Part shown: positions 39,058 to 50,801 of the stretch, one piece after another
Numbering within the stretch: position 1 is the stretch's first letter
How the letters are laid out: each line of letters starts with the position of its first letter
Assembly (NCBI GenBank): GCA_902806595.1
Contig: CADCXC010000046.1
Span: 1-64,000 of the forward strand
Length of the DNA stretch: 64,000 bases
DNA from: Pyrenopolyporus hunteri
Lineage: Eukaryota > Ascomycota > Sordariomycetes > Xylariales > Hypoxylaceae
Direction of reading: 5' to 3'
Position numbers and translations under genes: made by a program
Notes under the pieces: model-generated
Databases searched by the model: none
What the model saw: only the letters and a program-made list of their open reading frames with translations
Told to the model about the DNA's origin: nothing

Positions 39058-40480
39058 TTATTTGTAGAAGTCGAACTTGTTCTCGTCGCTGGTGCCCTTG
39101 ACCTGGCTAGAGTACGCGTCCTCGAGGTCGGCCTGGATGATGTTGTAGCGGTTCTTGCGGACGGCGCGGAGGCCGGCCTCCTGCATGATGGCGGCGATGA
39201 CGGCGCCGCTGAGGGGGTCGTTGCGGACGATGAGGCTGTCGAGGTCGACCTCGGGCGCGAGGCTCATCTTGCCGGCGATGGTGGAGAAGATGAGGCGGCG
39301 CTCGCGGCGGTCCCGGAGGCTGGGGAACTCGATCTTGCGGTCGAGACGGCCGGGACGTAGCAGAGCCGGGTCCAGCGTGTCGGCTCGGTTCGTCGCCATG
39401 ATCACCTTCACGTTGGACGTCTGGTCGAAGCCGTCCATCTGGTTCAGAAGCTCCAGCAGGATACGTTGGACTTCGCGGTCGGCGCCGGTCTGCGCGTCGA
39501 ATCGCTTCGTGGCGATGGCGTCGATCTCGTCGATAAAGATGATCGCCGGCGAGTTCTCCCGCGCCATTCGGAAGACGTCGCGCACCATGCGGGGTCCCTC
39601 ACCGAGGTACTTCTGCACGAACTCGGAGCCGACGACGCGGATGAAGTTAGCCGTGGTCGAGTTCGCGACGGCCTTGACGAGCATAGTCTTTCCCGTACCG
39701 GGGGGACCGTAGAGCAGGACGCCTCGCGGGGGGTCGATGCCGATCTGCTTGTACAGGTCGAAGTGGGTGAGCGGGAGCTCGACGGCTTCCCGGATCTCTT
39801 GCTTTTGCATATCGAGACCGCCAACGTCGGCGTATGTCACGTCGGGCTTTTCGTCGGCTCCCAGCATGGCGATGGAGGAGTCGGCCTCCGGGGGCAGAAT
39901 ATCGACAAGAGCATTGGAGTGGCGATGTAGGGCGACGGATGACGAGGGCTTCAGCTTCTCGCGGTCGAGAGTTGATAGAATGCGGACAACGTAGTTGGAT
40001 CCCGTGCTTGACTGAACTATCCCGGTGCTGAAGGTAAAGGTGTTAGAACCGCCTCGTTCTGTTGCCCGATTGGACGTTTCGGGACGGGGTCGGTTGTTTT
40101 TAGAACTTACTTCTGGTCGATGGCTTCCATAAACTGGCCGATAACCAGTGGCACGCTCTGGATTCTCTTGATCTCTTCTTGGGCACGGACTAGCTCGCGC
40201 TTCAAGCTCCTGTAGGGTATATGCGTTAGGACCTAACCGCAACATAAACGAAGTCATCGTTGACTACTGTCTCGCAATCCTACCTTTGCTCATCCTTGAT
40301 GTATTCCTCCTGTAGTTGGATGTATTCCAAATGCCTCTGCAGCTTTTTTAATACGGAATATTCGTCTCCTCCCTGCGCCGGTATTCCCTCGATGCTCTCG
40401 ACATTTGGGATGTTGGAAGGGATAGGCTTGTTGTGAGGCGCCACGTTATGGGCCGGGTTTTCTACGAGGACGTCACCCAT
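39058..40480 (-). CDS. RPT3: 26S proteasome regulatory subunit 6B (Rpt3)
   Basis: Rpt3 is one of six AAA+ ATPases in the base of the 19S regulatory particle; the ring unfolds ubiquitinated proteins and opens the 20S gate. Three exons, read on the minus strand, join in phase: 40,480-40,284, 40,209-40,111 and 40,027-39,058 (introns 74 and 83 nt), giving 421 residues, a normal length. Seen: N-terminal coiled-coil region (LKKLQRHLEYIQLQEEYIKD and RELVRAQEEIKRIQ), Walker A GPPGTGKT at 206-213, Walker B IIFIDEID at 261-268, sensor-1 MATNRAD, the arginine-finger region RPGRLDR at 323-329, and the C-terminal FYK, a hydrophobic-Tyr-X tail of the type that docks into 20S pockets. The start is fixed by family alignment (MGDVLVENP, then the coil). 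Nothing is odd about it. Confidence 0.97.
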
Positions 40481-42586
40481 AATCGCGACTCCGGCGGCGG
40501 AATTGCTAAATCGTAAGAAGAGGAACTAAGGGCTCGCGGAGATAGGGCGGATTAAGAAGTAATCTCGTGAGTTCGTGGTTGATATGGACGAATCGATGAT
40601 TGATGGTTAATGTTGCTGATGATGATGGATGGATGGATCGACGTCGAGTTCCGATGGCTGTTACGTTTTCCCTATCCAGTTGTGTACAGCTCTTTCCCAG
40701 ATGTGCTATAAGCTTTCTAAGCTCCGGGTGCCGACGCCAGCCTTGCAGCCTTGAGTGCCAGATCCTTCTGTGTGGGCCCCTGCCAAGAGAAACTTACCTA
40801 ACGACTCGAGCTAAGTCGATTTAAGAAAGTACAGGATCAATAGATTTTCCGTCCGCGTCTAGCCCCACCGCCTTGCCTTAGGTCATGGACCCCCTGTGCA
40901 TTGCCTCAAAGATGACTGTCAATTGATTGGCTCTTCTTTTCCCAGCACCTGCAAATCTAAGGCGAACATTGAACCTACTCCACAGCAGCCGGCCGGAGTC
41001 ACCCAACCACTTCACCTTGAGAGATATCGCAGGCTCAGATATCGGACCTGGCCTATCAGCCTGCTTAAGATCAGCTTCCGGCATCGCCCGACTAAAACCA
41101 GCGCTTGGCCTAGATCTGACCCCTCGACTTCGATATTGTGTATGTATGTATGTCGCTGCACGGCCAGGCTGCATCACGTCGATGGGGTTCCGGGAATTCC
41201 TCTTCTCAATATGCATAGGCACTCAGGTACAAATACCTCTATAGATAATATACCGGCGAATTTACCTACCTACCTATATATGGATTTCACCTGAGACTCT
41301 GCCCTTCTTGAAGTCCTTCCTTACCTCCCTCGCTAATACTAAACATAGTTACATACCTACGTAAAGTACTAAGGTACTACCATACCCTGCACTCGCCTCA
41401 CCTTTAACCCTGAGAGGTTGGGGCTGTAGTATCCAAAAGAGGTAAGAAAGGAACGGAGTTGAGCTCATACCTGTCGCATCTTGCATGTATCTCAGCCTGT
41501 ACATACATGTAATGTACTTGCGGATCTACCATTTACCAGAGACAACTGGTGGTAAACCTATGTACTTGGACTGGGAAGCACAGTGCTGACCCATTCCCAC
41601 TGCCTTCCTACCCGCCCCTCTGCTGAACCAATCCCTTTTGGTTATAACGCTCAACAAGGACCCGCAAGGGGTCCCTCACTCCCGATGTGTCATCATACTG
41701 GAGCAGCTGCGGCTTCGCACTGGGTGACTACATGTACACTAGTTGGTATCGAGTCTCCTCCTAACATCCTCCTAACATACAGGAAGTCAACCACCACCTT
41801 ACATATGGGTAGGTTAAGTCTTAATGTACGGTATCCAGTATCATTCGTTCGTTCACAATCACCGTCTATGGGATATGTGTGGTATGTATTGTACATACAC
41901 CTGAAGCACGCATGCCTGTCTTTATATTGCATGTAGTTGGGTCTGGTACCTAGAGATTACCTACATGCATACATGTATTGCACAATACGTCCAAGTACCT
42001 ACATGCACAAGCACATACCACCATTAGGTACCATTACCACTGCTCCCACTGCTCCCACTGCTACCACTGTTACTACTACCACCACCACTGCGGCGGCAGC
42101 ACGTCCATTAGTCCCAGAGACGCTCCCGCATCAATGCAGGTGCTCTGCTCCTCTACCTTACCCTACCTACTACCTACTGTATTGTACATGGTACGGAGCA
42201 GGCTCCCCCTCTAGCCTCTACCTAACCTCTGAACTTCTAACCACCTGACTTCATTCAACCTTCTTTCGTCCCTTTTTCTTCACCTTGTGCATATCGCCAA
42301 TTCTCTCAACATTTACTTCTTTCTACCTCGTCATTGCTTGCAGTAAAAGGAGCCCAAACTTGGAGACTAGTCTTCCTCTCTATCTCTTTCCTCCTACCCT
42401 CTCCCTCCGTCTTAACTTCTTTTTGACGCCGTCGCTTATTATCTCTTCGCCGGCGTTGCACCTTTGCTATTTATTATCGTTCTGCTTAGAGGGGGGCCCC
42501 TGACTGTTGGTGCACGCCCGCTGCTAACAGGTCTCTTGAGATCTTCGTCGCTAGATAAGAGAGTTCCTGTCCGATTAATCGTCACC
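40481..42586. other. Divergent promoter region between RPT3 and the 139-aa gene
   Basis: Two genes point away from each other across 2.1 kb. Visible are a GATGATGATGGATGGATGG tract near 40,620, GTATGTATGTATGT near 41,140, many TACCTA/TAGGTA motifs (41,260-42,200), an (ACTGCTCCC)n-like tract at about 42,040-42,080, and a CT-rich stretch at 42,250-42,480 that is probably the leader of the plus-strand gene. No gene is supported. Confidence 0.55.
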
Positions 42587-43189
42587 ATGTCGTCTAACAC
42601 AATTGCCATCCCGGCCGCCCGGTCCTCCGCCGCGGCCTACCAACAATCGCCCAAGGCTACCACTAGCTCCTCTTCGTCATATTCCAGCTCACCACAAACC
42701 CCCAGCCCCAGCGAGGCCTCGTCGGAGCAGTCCGCACGCAAGCCGAAATCGGTCCACCAGCGTCGTCCAAGCCTACTCAGTATGTTTGCCCTCGCCTTAA
42801 GTGTCGCCATATAGGTGGCTCATGGAACCTTGATGGCGTTCCCTGCCCCGGACCCCGCTGACTCACCTTTTCCCAGGCTCCGCCTTCTGCAAAGACGAGT
42901 GCACCGTCATCAACATCGGAGATCCTGACGGGGCGCCTCGATTGGTAAGAAACCGCTATCACTACCACTATCGCTTCTGGCGTATCGCGAGTAAGCCGGG
43001 TCGTCGTCTTACTAATACCCTTCGCTACAGATCTCTTATCTCGCTTCGAGCCAAGGCTTCGCGTGGAACCCCGAACTCTTCGTCCCGTCCTACGTCGATT
43101 GCGACTACGTGCCCCTAGAGAACCGCCGAGAGCCGGTACACGAGATTCGGCTCAGTGACGAGGAGATCAAGGGGATGCTGCCGTGCTGA
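42587..43189 (+). CDS. Small protein of unknown function (139 aa)
   Basis: Three exons join in phase: 42,587-42,779, 42,877-42,944 and 43,031-43,189 (introns 97 and 86 nt). I do not recognise a named domain. The first half is Ser/Ala/Pro-rich and low in complexity, ending in a basic HQRRPSLLS stretch. The second half looks structured and conserved in style: KDECTVINIGDPDGAPRL, then SYLASSQGFAWNPELFVPSY, VDCDYVPLENRREPVHEI and an acidic LSDEEIKGMLPC end. ATG is preceded by CACC, a favourable context. The donors GTATGT and GTAAGA and acceptors CCCAG and TACAG are standard. The middle exon of 68 nt is only open when spliced. Function cannot be given; the N-terminus is likely disordered. A long CT-rich leader lies upstream. 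Confidence 0.75.
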
Positions 43190-46138
43190 GCAAATACTCC
43201 CCTAGAGGTCCGGCGTCGGATCCGCCCCCGGCGCCCCCGGCGATGGCTCTCCGGAAATCGTCTTTTCTTCCTAGATACAAATTACCCTTGCGAGGATACC
43301 TTTGCCATTTTCACCAATACTTCGGCGTCTGGATTCGGGCTATAACATTGCCTGGATGGATTGTGGATATCGATGTCGGCATCTCCTATTGTGCGGCGCG
43401 CGCGGCTTGGAGGGACCGAACATCATGCACACGTTACCGCGACTTGGACGGTTGGGATTATTATTACATGGGACGCCCGAACCCAGGAGGGTCTCGGAGT
43501 TGCTGCTGGTTCTGTATGATTACATGAAGCTTACATGAATGCCTTTCACTTGGGGGTTGCGGCGTTGGTATTCCCCGATCCTCTCGACGACTTACGGTCG
43601 ACCTTGTTAGTTTACCTTTCTGTGCTTTTTCTCCAGATGGTCAATGGGAGTTATCGTTGGTAGATAGGGCGTCGCTTTCTCAACTTCATAGGCAATAGAA
43701 AGACTGCATGCATTTTCAAGTAGCGCCGCTCTTGCTGGGCGACTCGGGGGTTTATTTGCCATACCGCCCTAGGTAGCTAGCTACTCATAGTCTATCTATA
43801 TACATAGTGTGTTCCTCTTATTACAGATTAATCCGGCCTTGAATCTACCATCCTTCAAGAGCGGTTACGGGGGTATACTAAGCGAAACCGTGGATGTTCG
43901 GACAGGAAATGCAGTGCCGAACATAAAACAGACATGGGCCTCAATAATGAAACATTCCTCGAGAAACACCACGTGGATTGCCGAGGTTAGAGTTCTATTA
44001 CGAGCTGTGACCACGAACCGAAACAAAACCCGTTCGATCCCTAGGACGCTCTCGAAACCTCAATGTGATTATTTCCGGTATAAGGTGATTTTTTGTTCCC
44101 TTTGTCAGAGTGCCAGAGTTGTGCTGGAGAGATAGATACCTAGGTAGATACCAACGCATCTCCTTACTCGCAGAACGTTACCAAGATAAGAGTGGGTGCA
44201 TCAATGATGTACCGCTAGACAACACAGCAGATAACCCAACCCGATGGGCCATTATGCAAGTCTACTAATTTAAACAGGTACTCATTTATATAGGTACATA
44301 CTAAAATATGTACGTAGGGACACACCTAAGATTACTTTAATATACTAATTTTGTATACGGCTGGTACCTATATAAAAACGTTAATGTAATATCTACTTCC
44401 TTCGCGCCGAATCCGTTGCTTACAGTGTTCGTGCCCTGACATGCTTCCACGAATACGGTCTTGTTCACACGGTGCAGACATCCCACCTAGTTTCAACTAT
44501 CCCACATTTTACCCCACGAATTGCGTTATCGGACTGCCCCCCATGCTTCGCTCAGGGATGAGATACCGTACCGTATAGTACTTGGTAGATGGGAAAGTTC
44601 AGGGCGGCTAGCGCAATTATTACGGCTGGCAGCTTAGCGGCTAGTGCGCTTATGGTAACGGGGCGTGCCTCTAAATTACATATTACCAGTACAGGCGATA
44701 CACTGTAATTTAACGTCTTTACGAAATCCGATCCGGTTTCAATGGCCAGGGTATACCTATACATATGCAGCTTTAAATCCTTAGCCCCTACACAGAATAC
44801 CAGAATACATAGGTACCTACACAACTACCACATACCTGTCTAAATTCACCCCGTTCAGCCATATTCTACCTGTGGCCAGCCTCCCATACGATCTATACGA
44901 GATAGGACGGCAAGTTTGCTCCAGTTTGCTAACCCTGGATTATTACGTGCCAGCTCTGGCAGAATAAGCGAATACATCACCCAGCGTACAATAAAACCCC
45001 GCTTGGTGTTTGACTCATCGAGGGTCTCTAGTCGAGGCCAGTGGTTGGTCGGCGGAAGAGTCTTATAAACGCGGGCGGAGATATTCACATGCATTCGTGG
45101 CGATCTCTCTAGGTATGGCACTTTTAATATCAAGATGTTAGTTTCCTAGCCACGTGTACGGGCGAGGTGAAGCGCGAGTGGTCTGCAGGTCGTATCGAGC
45201 AATGAACCCTTAGAGATTATCTCACTTACCTGACAATCCTTTCGGACTATCTCATCTCGACAGATCATCGTGCCGAGCTGCGAATTGACGTCTCCGGCCG
45301 GCATATGTCGTGTTAGTGGCCAGACTAATACGGGTCAGCACGAGCTAAATGATTAGGTATTAGCTAGCCGGGGCTAAAGGGAGAATTCCAATTTGTGAAA
45401 GATGGCACACATACCTACCTATATATACATGTATAGATAGAGAAGATGGGACTCAGCTGTGATTGAGGAATACCTAGTATGAAGTCTACATTTCCACCTC
45501 TTGAATAGGTATGCGAGCCCAATCTAGGTAACTATCTAGGTACGTTCTGCCTTCTATCAAGAAGTCTAGGTACATATGTGCCCCGGGGTCGCCTCTATCT
45601 TGATGTTCTAATATGCAAACATACCTCATAGGTACCATAGTTACCATAGTTACCTACTTGCATGCAGGTCTCGCCCGGCGGTTCAGCAGGTGCCCGGGTG
45701 AGATAGCACGCATTAGGCAAATTCTAAGCCCCGATAGGCCGATGCCTTTGGATCCGCGACCCGCTTTCTGACTTGAAGGGAGGAAAAAAAGGGGGGCAAG
45801 TTCCAATGTATACTCCGAGAAACCCAATTGTGCCCCCAACATCACACAACATAATTTTTTTTTTCCCTCTCTCATGACCGTCAGCCAGAGACAATGATCA
45901 ATGTGGACCGCACAAGAATAAAAAAAAAGTTTCAAATCCCACGTCGATGCTAGTCTGAACTAGCTGGCGGTGAGCGATTCGAAAAAGTCGCCATCCATCC
46001 ACCCATCCATACATACACGTTGGGCACGGAAACGATGCTTCCCGCCAAGATGCATATGCCCAAGCAGCCTCAGCCAGAGACGCCATTGGACTGAAAAAAT
46101 TTTGCTACCCGTATCCAAGGTTCGGTATCGCATTCGCG
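43190..46138. other. Intergenic region, 2.9 kb
   Basis: It should include the 3' UTR of the 139-aa gene and the promoter of the methyltransferase gene. The stretch 44,130-45,660 is dense in TACCTA/TAGGTA motifs and AGGTACCTA palindromes. Open frames at 43,809-44,135 (+) and 44,855-45,133 (-) lack motifs and I do not call them genes. A T10 run occurs near 45,856 and an A9 run near 45,920. Confidence 0.5.
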
Positions 46139-47449
46139 ATGCACTACATCCGGCTGCTGCGGCCACCCCGGCTCGACGCGTCGCCGCCAGACCCCAGGCG
46201 ACCACCACCACCACCACCACCGCTCATCGTCTCGCTCCTCCTTACCATCACCACGGACCTGGGTGACTCATTCCTGCACCCGGACGAGCCCGTCCCCCTG
46301 GCCGTCTCCGCCACCGACCCCGCGGGCCAGTCTGTCCTGTCGCCGCTCGACGCCGCCGGCCAATCACCGCCGCCGCTGCCCCGCTGGGCTGCGGGCATGC
46401 GCCTGCTTGACGTCAGGGTCCCGCTGCGGCCGCGCCTGAGGAGGAAAGGCGACGTCACGTGCACCATCGAGGTGTACCCGGCGACGCAGGACCCAGCGCT
46501 GAAGAGTAGCGACGTGCTTCTCCTCCCGTGGGCCGCCGATGTCACTACTACTACCACTACCACTAGTGCAGGTCGTACCGGCGGGTCTCCTGTGCGTGAG
46601 GGGAGGGGTGGCCTCATCATGCCGGTATCCGTGGAGATGGCGCAGGGCGTGTGTTCCCCCCTCGCCGTGCGGACGCTCCGGATGGTTGGCAGGCCCGCCA
46701 CACCCGGACCCGGCGACCTGTCGTTTACCCTCGACCTCGAGGAGGATATCGGCGAGAGCATCGCCCGGCACATCTGGGACGCGGGGGTCGTGACGGCGTG
46801 CTTTCTAGCGGACGCATGGCGAGCCTGTACGGGCCAGGGTATCCGCGACGCGCTACCCGCGCGAAAGGACGGGCTCAACGTCCTGGAACTCGGGAGCGGC
46901 GTGGGTGTCCTGGGGCTCACGCTGGCGCGCGTCGTAGAGGGCGCTGCGTTCCGTTATGGTGATGTGCCCGGTAAGGCGGTCGTGCTGCTGACGGATCTCC
47001 CGGAGGCGGAGGAGCGCGCGAGGTCGAATATCGCGAGGGCCGAAGCGGCGATTTCTCGTGGGCGGACGGGCGGTTCTAGAGTGGCGATTCAGTACGAGAA
47101 TTTGGACTGGGACGAGGGCAGGCATGGACGATTTGGGCCGCTTGCCTCCGCCCGCCCGTGGGATCTAGTCCTCCTGAGCGATTGCACGTATAATGTCGAC
47201 TCGTTGCCCGCGCTTGTTGGGACGCTGAGCGCTCTGCACGCTGCGACCGTGGAACGTGCGCGGGCCGAAAAAGGTGCGGAGATGAAAGTCATCCTGGCGA
47301 CGAAGCCTCGGCATTCCTCGGAGCAGGCTCTGTTCGGATTACTAGCCGATGAAGAGTGGAGGTATAGCGTCCTAAAGTCTATTCCGTTGCCGAAGCTGGG
47401 CGAAGAGGATGAGGTGGTTGATGTGTATGTGCTCGAGAAGGGTGCCTAG
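46139..47449 (+). CDS. METTL21-like SAM-dependent methyltransferase
   Basis: A single exon of 436 residues. The C-terminal half has the family-16 (METTL21/EFM type) seven-beta-strand fold. Motif I is NVLELGSGVGVLGLTLA from about 247. An acidic post-motif TDLPEAEERARSNI follows, and DLVLLSDCTYNVDSLPALV from about 342 stands where relatives carry their catalytic-pocket motif. A late KVILATKPRH strand and the end VVDVYVLEKGA close the fold. Family members methylate lysines of translation factors or chaperones; the target here is unknown. The N-terminal half (MHYIRLLRPPRL, a run of eight prolines, TITTDLGDSFL) is an extra region beyond the usual 220-300 residue family size. A Thr run sits near residue 138. 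ATG lies after a short GC-poor leader; no intron is needed. Neighbours give no functional clue. Confidence 0.85.
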   Translation: MHYIRLLRPPRLDASPPDPRRPPPPPPPLIVSLLLTITTDLGDSFLHPDEPVPLAVSATDPAGQSVLSPLDAAGQSPPPLPRWAAGMRLLDVRVPLRPRLRRKGDVTCTIEVYPATQDPALKSSDVLLLPWAADVTTTTTTTSAGRTGGSPVREGRGGLIMPVSVEMAQGVCSPLAVRTLRMVGRPATPGPGDLSFTLDLEEDIGESIARHIWDAGVVTACFLADAWRACTGQGIRDALPARKDGLNVLELGSGVGVLGLTLARVVEGAAFRYGDVPGKAVVLLTDLPEAEERARSNIARAEAAISRGRTGGSRVAIQYENLDWDEGRHGRFGPLASARPWDLVLLSDCTYNVDSLPALVGTLSALHAATVERARAEKGAEMKVILATKPRHSSEQALFGLLADEEWRYSVLKSIPLPKLGEEDEVVDVYVLEKGA

Positions 47450-48532
47450 CATCTTGCCGGAGCTTTCGGTGGCCCGGTCTTATGAAGCAGATACATGCTA
47501 CCTATTGCATACCCTTTGAGATAGGAGATGGCGGCGCATACTTGCGGTTTGCCTCATATGCATAGTCCGAAATAGACGTAACTCCAAGTTACTTGCGGGT
47601 ATCATGAGGTAGAGGTGATATTTAGTGTCGAATGTACAAGCCGCACGCGAATTAGAATTGGAGATATTTAATTTAATTTAATAGTTAAAATAAAAGCTCC
47701 GTAGTGAAGTCTAGACAGAATTCATATGACAAGAGGACTTTGTATCAAATCCTCTCTGTTATGGTGATCAGGGACTGTTAAGAAGCCTCACAAATAAAGG
47801 GGGAGTCTCGCTATCCGAGGTTTGGGTTCAAATCGATATTACACAAGGCTCGGGGGTATATGGGCGTTCGTTGGAAGAATTAAGAGGACATATGAATTAA
47901 ATTTACCGTACCCGGCGGCCGGCGGCCGGCGATCTAAATCTCTAAATGGGCATTGGAATCTATGAATTATTGTCTAGGGCGAAGAACATTAAAGTCAGGT
48001 TCCGACCAACTTGGATATCACTCTAATGCAACTAGTCAAAATATGCACATATCGGATCTGCCCCTCCAAGCGCCAAGAGTCAACAATCCATACAACGGCC
48101 GCTCTCAGTTACAAAGTAAACAATTGCGATATTCTTTACATCGCGAGTCGAACCCGTCGAATCGGCCAATCACCTTTCACCAAAGCGCAAATCCAGGGGT
48201 CACCCAGGTTCTACTCTACTACTGCGTCACGCATACATTCATACGTGCAGTATAGGAGATAGACGCACATATTTACCGGTGGTCATCTACGGTGCCTCTC
48301 AGATTGCTCTCATACACGCATCTCCAGCAGCAAAAAAAGAAAAAAGAAAAAAAGAGAAAAAGGGAATAAGTGACACCACGACGCCACCACACTCATTCCT
48401 ATATCCAACAACACACCCGGCACCACACCAGCTCTACCTGTCAAATTCCGCAGGACCGCCTACCTGCCTACCTTACCTATTTTACCAAACCTACTACCTC
48501 ACCGAGGTAGCACTCAACCAATCAACCAAACC
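47450..48532. other. Intergenic region between methyltransferase and mis14
   Basis: About 1.1 kb between two plus-strand genes. A GC-only GGCGGCCGGCGGCCGGCG run lies near 47,917. Two short tRNA B-box-like strings are present (GGGTTCAAATC near 47,825 on plus, GGTTCGACTC near 48,150 on minus), but neither folds into a tRNA. An A/G-rich tract (AAAAAAAGAAAAAAGAAAAA) lies at 48,330-48,365. The last 130 bp are C/A-rich with TACCTACC motifs, a probable leader. Confidence 0.55.
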
Positions 48533-50023
48533 ATGGACTCGGCAGCCCACCGCAAGATCGAGCTCCAGGCGCCCGAGGACCTAGCCTACCTGCTGGCCAA
48601 CGTGCGGCGCGCGGCCGCGGCGCGTCTGGACGAGGCCTTCCCGCCCGTCGACGGGGCGGGCGCGGGCGCGGGCGCGGGAGCGAGGGGTGGCCGCCGCGGC
48701 GCGCCGGCGGAGGGCGACGAGTTGAGGGCGCGGATTGAGGAGCTTGTTGATGAGGTACGGGATTATTTCAATTTTGTTATTATCCTTTTTTTATCATTTT
48801 CCTTCTGTTTCTTTTCTTTCCCCATGTTGTACGTTTTGCATTACGACAATTTCCTTTTTTTTTTTTTCCTTTCATTGGTGTCGCGCGCGTTCCAAGCACG
48901 ACGAGCATTGCATTTTTACGTAGCATGCGACCCCCTATGCGACCGGCTTGGTTGGTTGGTGACGGCCGAGCCGTTGCTTTCGGTTTTTTTTTTAGGGGAG
49001 AATACGAGATTGGGCTGGTATATAAGCGCGAATAGGACGCAGGTCTATCACATACGACCATAGGATCTGGAAAGCTCGGGATCCCGTCCGCTCTCCCATA
49101 GATAAGCCAGATACCGCCGGATTAGTAGTTGGGTCGGTGACGACCAGCGAATCCCCGGTGTTGTATGTTTTTTATTTTTGCCGATTTTTTCCCTCTTCTT
49201 TTATTTAGCATTTTTCCGTTTATATTCGGCCTCACGTTCATATGCCTAGAATTCTAATACTCCTTTTTTACGCCCGTTTCCCCCTTTTCACACCGTTTAT
49301 TCCCATTACCCGTTCTTTTTCAACATTGGTCGCCGCCGACCTATCTACCTCACCCATCCACCCACCCACCCGCTCACCACGGACCATCCCAACCCGACCC
49401 AACACTCTGACCTACCCAGGTATGTAATGTAACTAACCCAAAAAAAACCACAGTACATAACCAAAACCTTCACCCTCGCCGCGCCCAGCCTCTCCATCAA
49501 CGGGCTAGACGTCGACCCCTCGCGCTTCCTGTCCCCCGACCAGCGGGACCCCCGGGACCGCGAGCCGGAGGAGGTCTACGAGGCGTTCGACGCGCGCAAG
49601 CGCGCCCGCGTCGAGGAGCTCACGCGCGAGGAGGAGGACCTGCTGCGCGACATCGCCGCCCTGAAGAAGAGCGTGCCCCGCGCCGCCGCCGCCGCCTGGG
49701 CCGACGCCGCGCGCCGCTCCGTCGCCGACGACGAGGCCGCGCTCGCGGGCGTGAACGGGCGCGTTGGCGCAGGTAGCGGTAACAGTGGCGGCGGTGCGGA
49801 ACGGGAAGGGGAGGGGAATGCTCAGGATCAGCAGAGTAGGGAGAATGAGAAGCCGCTGCTGGGGGACATAGGACGGCAGCCGAGCGAGCGACAGGCCGAC
49901 GTGGAGGCTAGCTACGAGGGCGCCGTCGAGGCGCTGGGCAGGCTGAAGCGCGAGATGCCGGCTGTGGTGGCGCGGATGGAGAGGGCGAGGGGGGCGGGGG
50001 AGTACGTTGTTACGGAGCGGTGA
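48533..50023 (+). CDS. mis14: Kinetochore Mis14/Nsl1 family protein (MIND complex)
   Basis: Mis14 (Nsl1 in yeast) is one of four subunits of the Mis12/MIND complex, which links the centromere to the microtubule-binding Ndc80 complex. The start HRKIELQAPEDLAYLLANVR and the block across the splice, RIEELVDE + YITKTFTLAAPSLSINGLDV, are typical of the fungal family. Exons 48,533-48,754 and 49,454-50,023 join in phase 0 and give 263 residues. The C-terminal part is helical and charged (EEVYEAFDARKRARVEELTR, REEEDLLRDIAALKKSVP, VEALGRLKREMPAVVARMER), in keeping with a coiled-coil rod. An Ala/Gly run (GAGAGAGAGARGG) lies near 42-54. The intron is 699 nt, far longer than the others here; its donor is GTACGG and its 3' end has GTAACTAAC before CACAG. 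It is T-rich, and I could not exclude a second small exon inside. Confidence 0.85.
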
Positions 50024-50801
50024 ATACGCTGCGTGCGTGCGTGCCCCCGACTTTTCCCTCTGTTTTCTGAACCTTGCGCCCACGTGATGTTGGGATAGGG
50101 GGTGGTGGATGAGATGGGGGGTAAGGAGGTAGGTGAACGCGGTGACCAGCCACCGTAGTTTACGAGTGTAAGAAATACGATAAGGGGAATGGAATCCGAG
50201 AGCTGTATTGTTACATGTGGTACCAGGCAGGGGATATGCCCGTCTACCTGCCCCAGGAGTCGTTGCAAAGGTCACCGGATAGGTATAGAGGCGTAGCCTT
50301 AGGTAGTAGTTACTTTACGATTTAGCGGTTGCGGTACAATCCGAAATCATCCGGTGTAATATGCCAAAGGGACGAGAGTGTGTTGACTTGATAAACATAT
50401 CCTAGAAATCAAGGTATAACCGACATACCAACTTAGTCGTCTCGCAATAGCTACCAGAGTCACTTCCAGAATTCTATCCTGATTTATAAGGCCAGCAGAC
50501 TACAGGTTCGGGGGTGAGCAGCGGAATGCAGATGTATCATATCAACGATTGAAATGGCTCTCTACCAGTTCGAAGAAAACAGCCGTGTAGTACCCATCCG
50601 CTCATAGGCAGACCCCGGCAATTAAGAGATTCTGACCGGGGTGGAAGATCGTCCGGATCGAAGATTTTAAATATATAAAAAGAGTCCACGGCTTCTTCCT
50701 CAAGTGCCTTGATGATCCTATCTAACCACCCCACGAGACTCCCCGCTCCATCTGAATTTATGCTCTTCCTTTTGTATACAAATGCAACCTTGGTGTTTCC
50801 T
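50024..50801. other. Intergenic region between convergent mis14 and SEC14
   Basis: Holds the 3' ends of two converging genes. A minus-strand open frame at 50,537-50,734 reads acceptably but has no family motif and most likely lies in the SEC14 3' UTR. Nothing else is seen. Confidence 0.55.

Noticed and set aside
43809..44135. 108-codon open frame on the plus strand
   Set aside because: It begins at GTG, has no motif and lies in TACCTA-rich intergenic DNA.
47815..47835. Possible tRNA or SINE promoter (GGGTTCAAATC B-box-like)
   Set aside because: The flanking bases do not form a T stem, and no A box or acceptor stem pairs with it.
48120..48200. Possible tRNA on the minus strand (GGTTCGACTC with a weak A-box-like TTGCGCTTTGGT)
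   Set aside because: The T stem has two mismatches, the box spacing is short, and the acceptor ends do not pair. At most a decayed tRNA-like relic.
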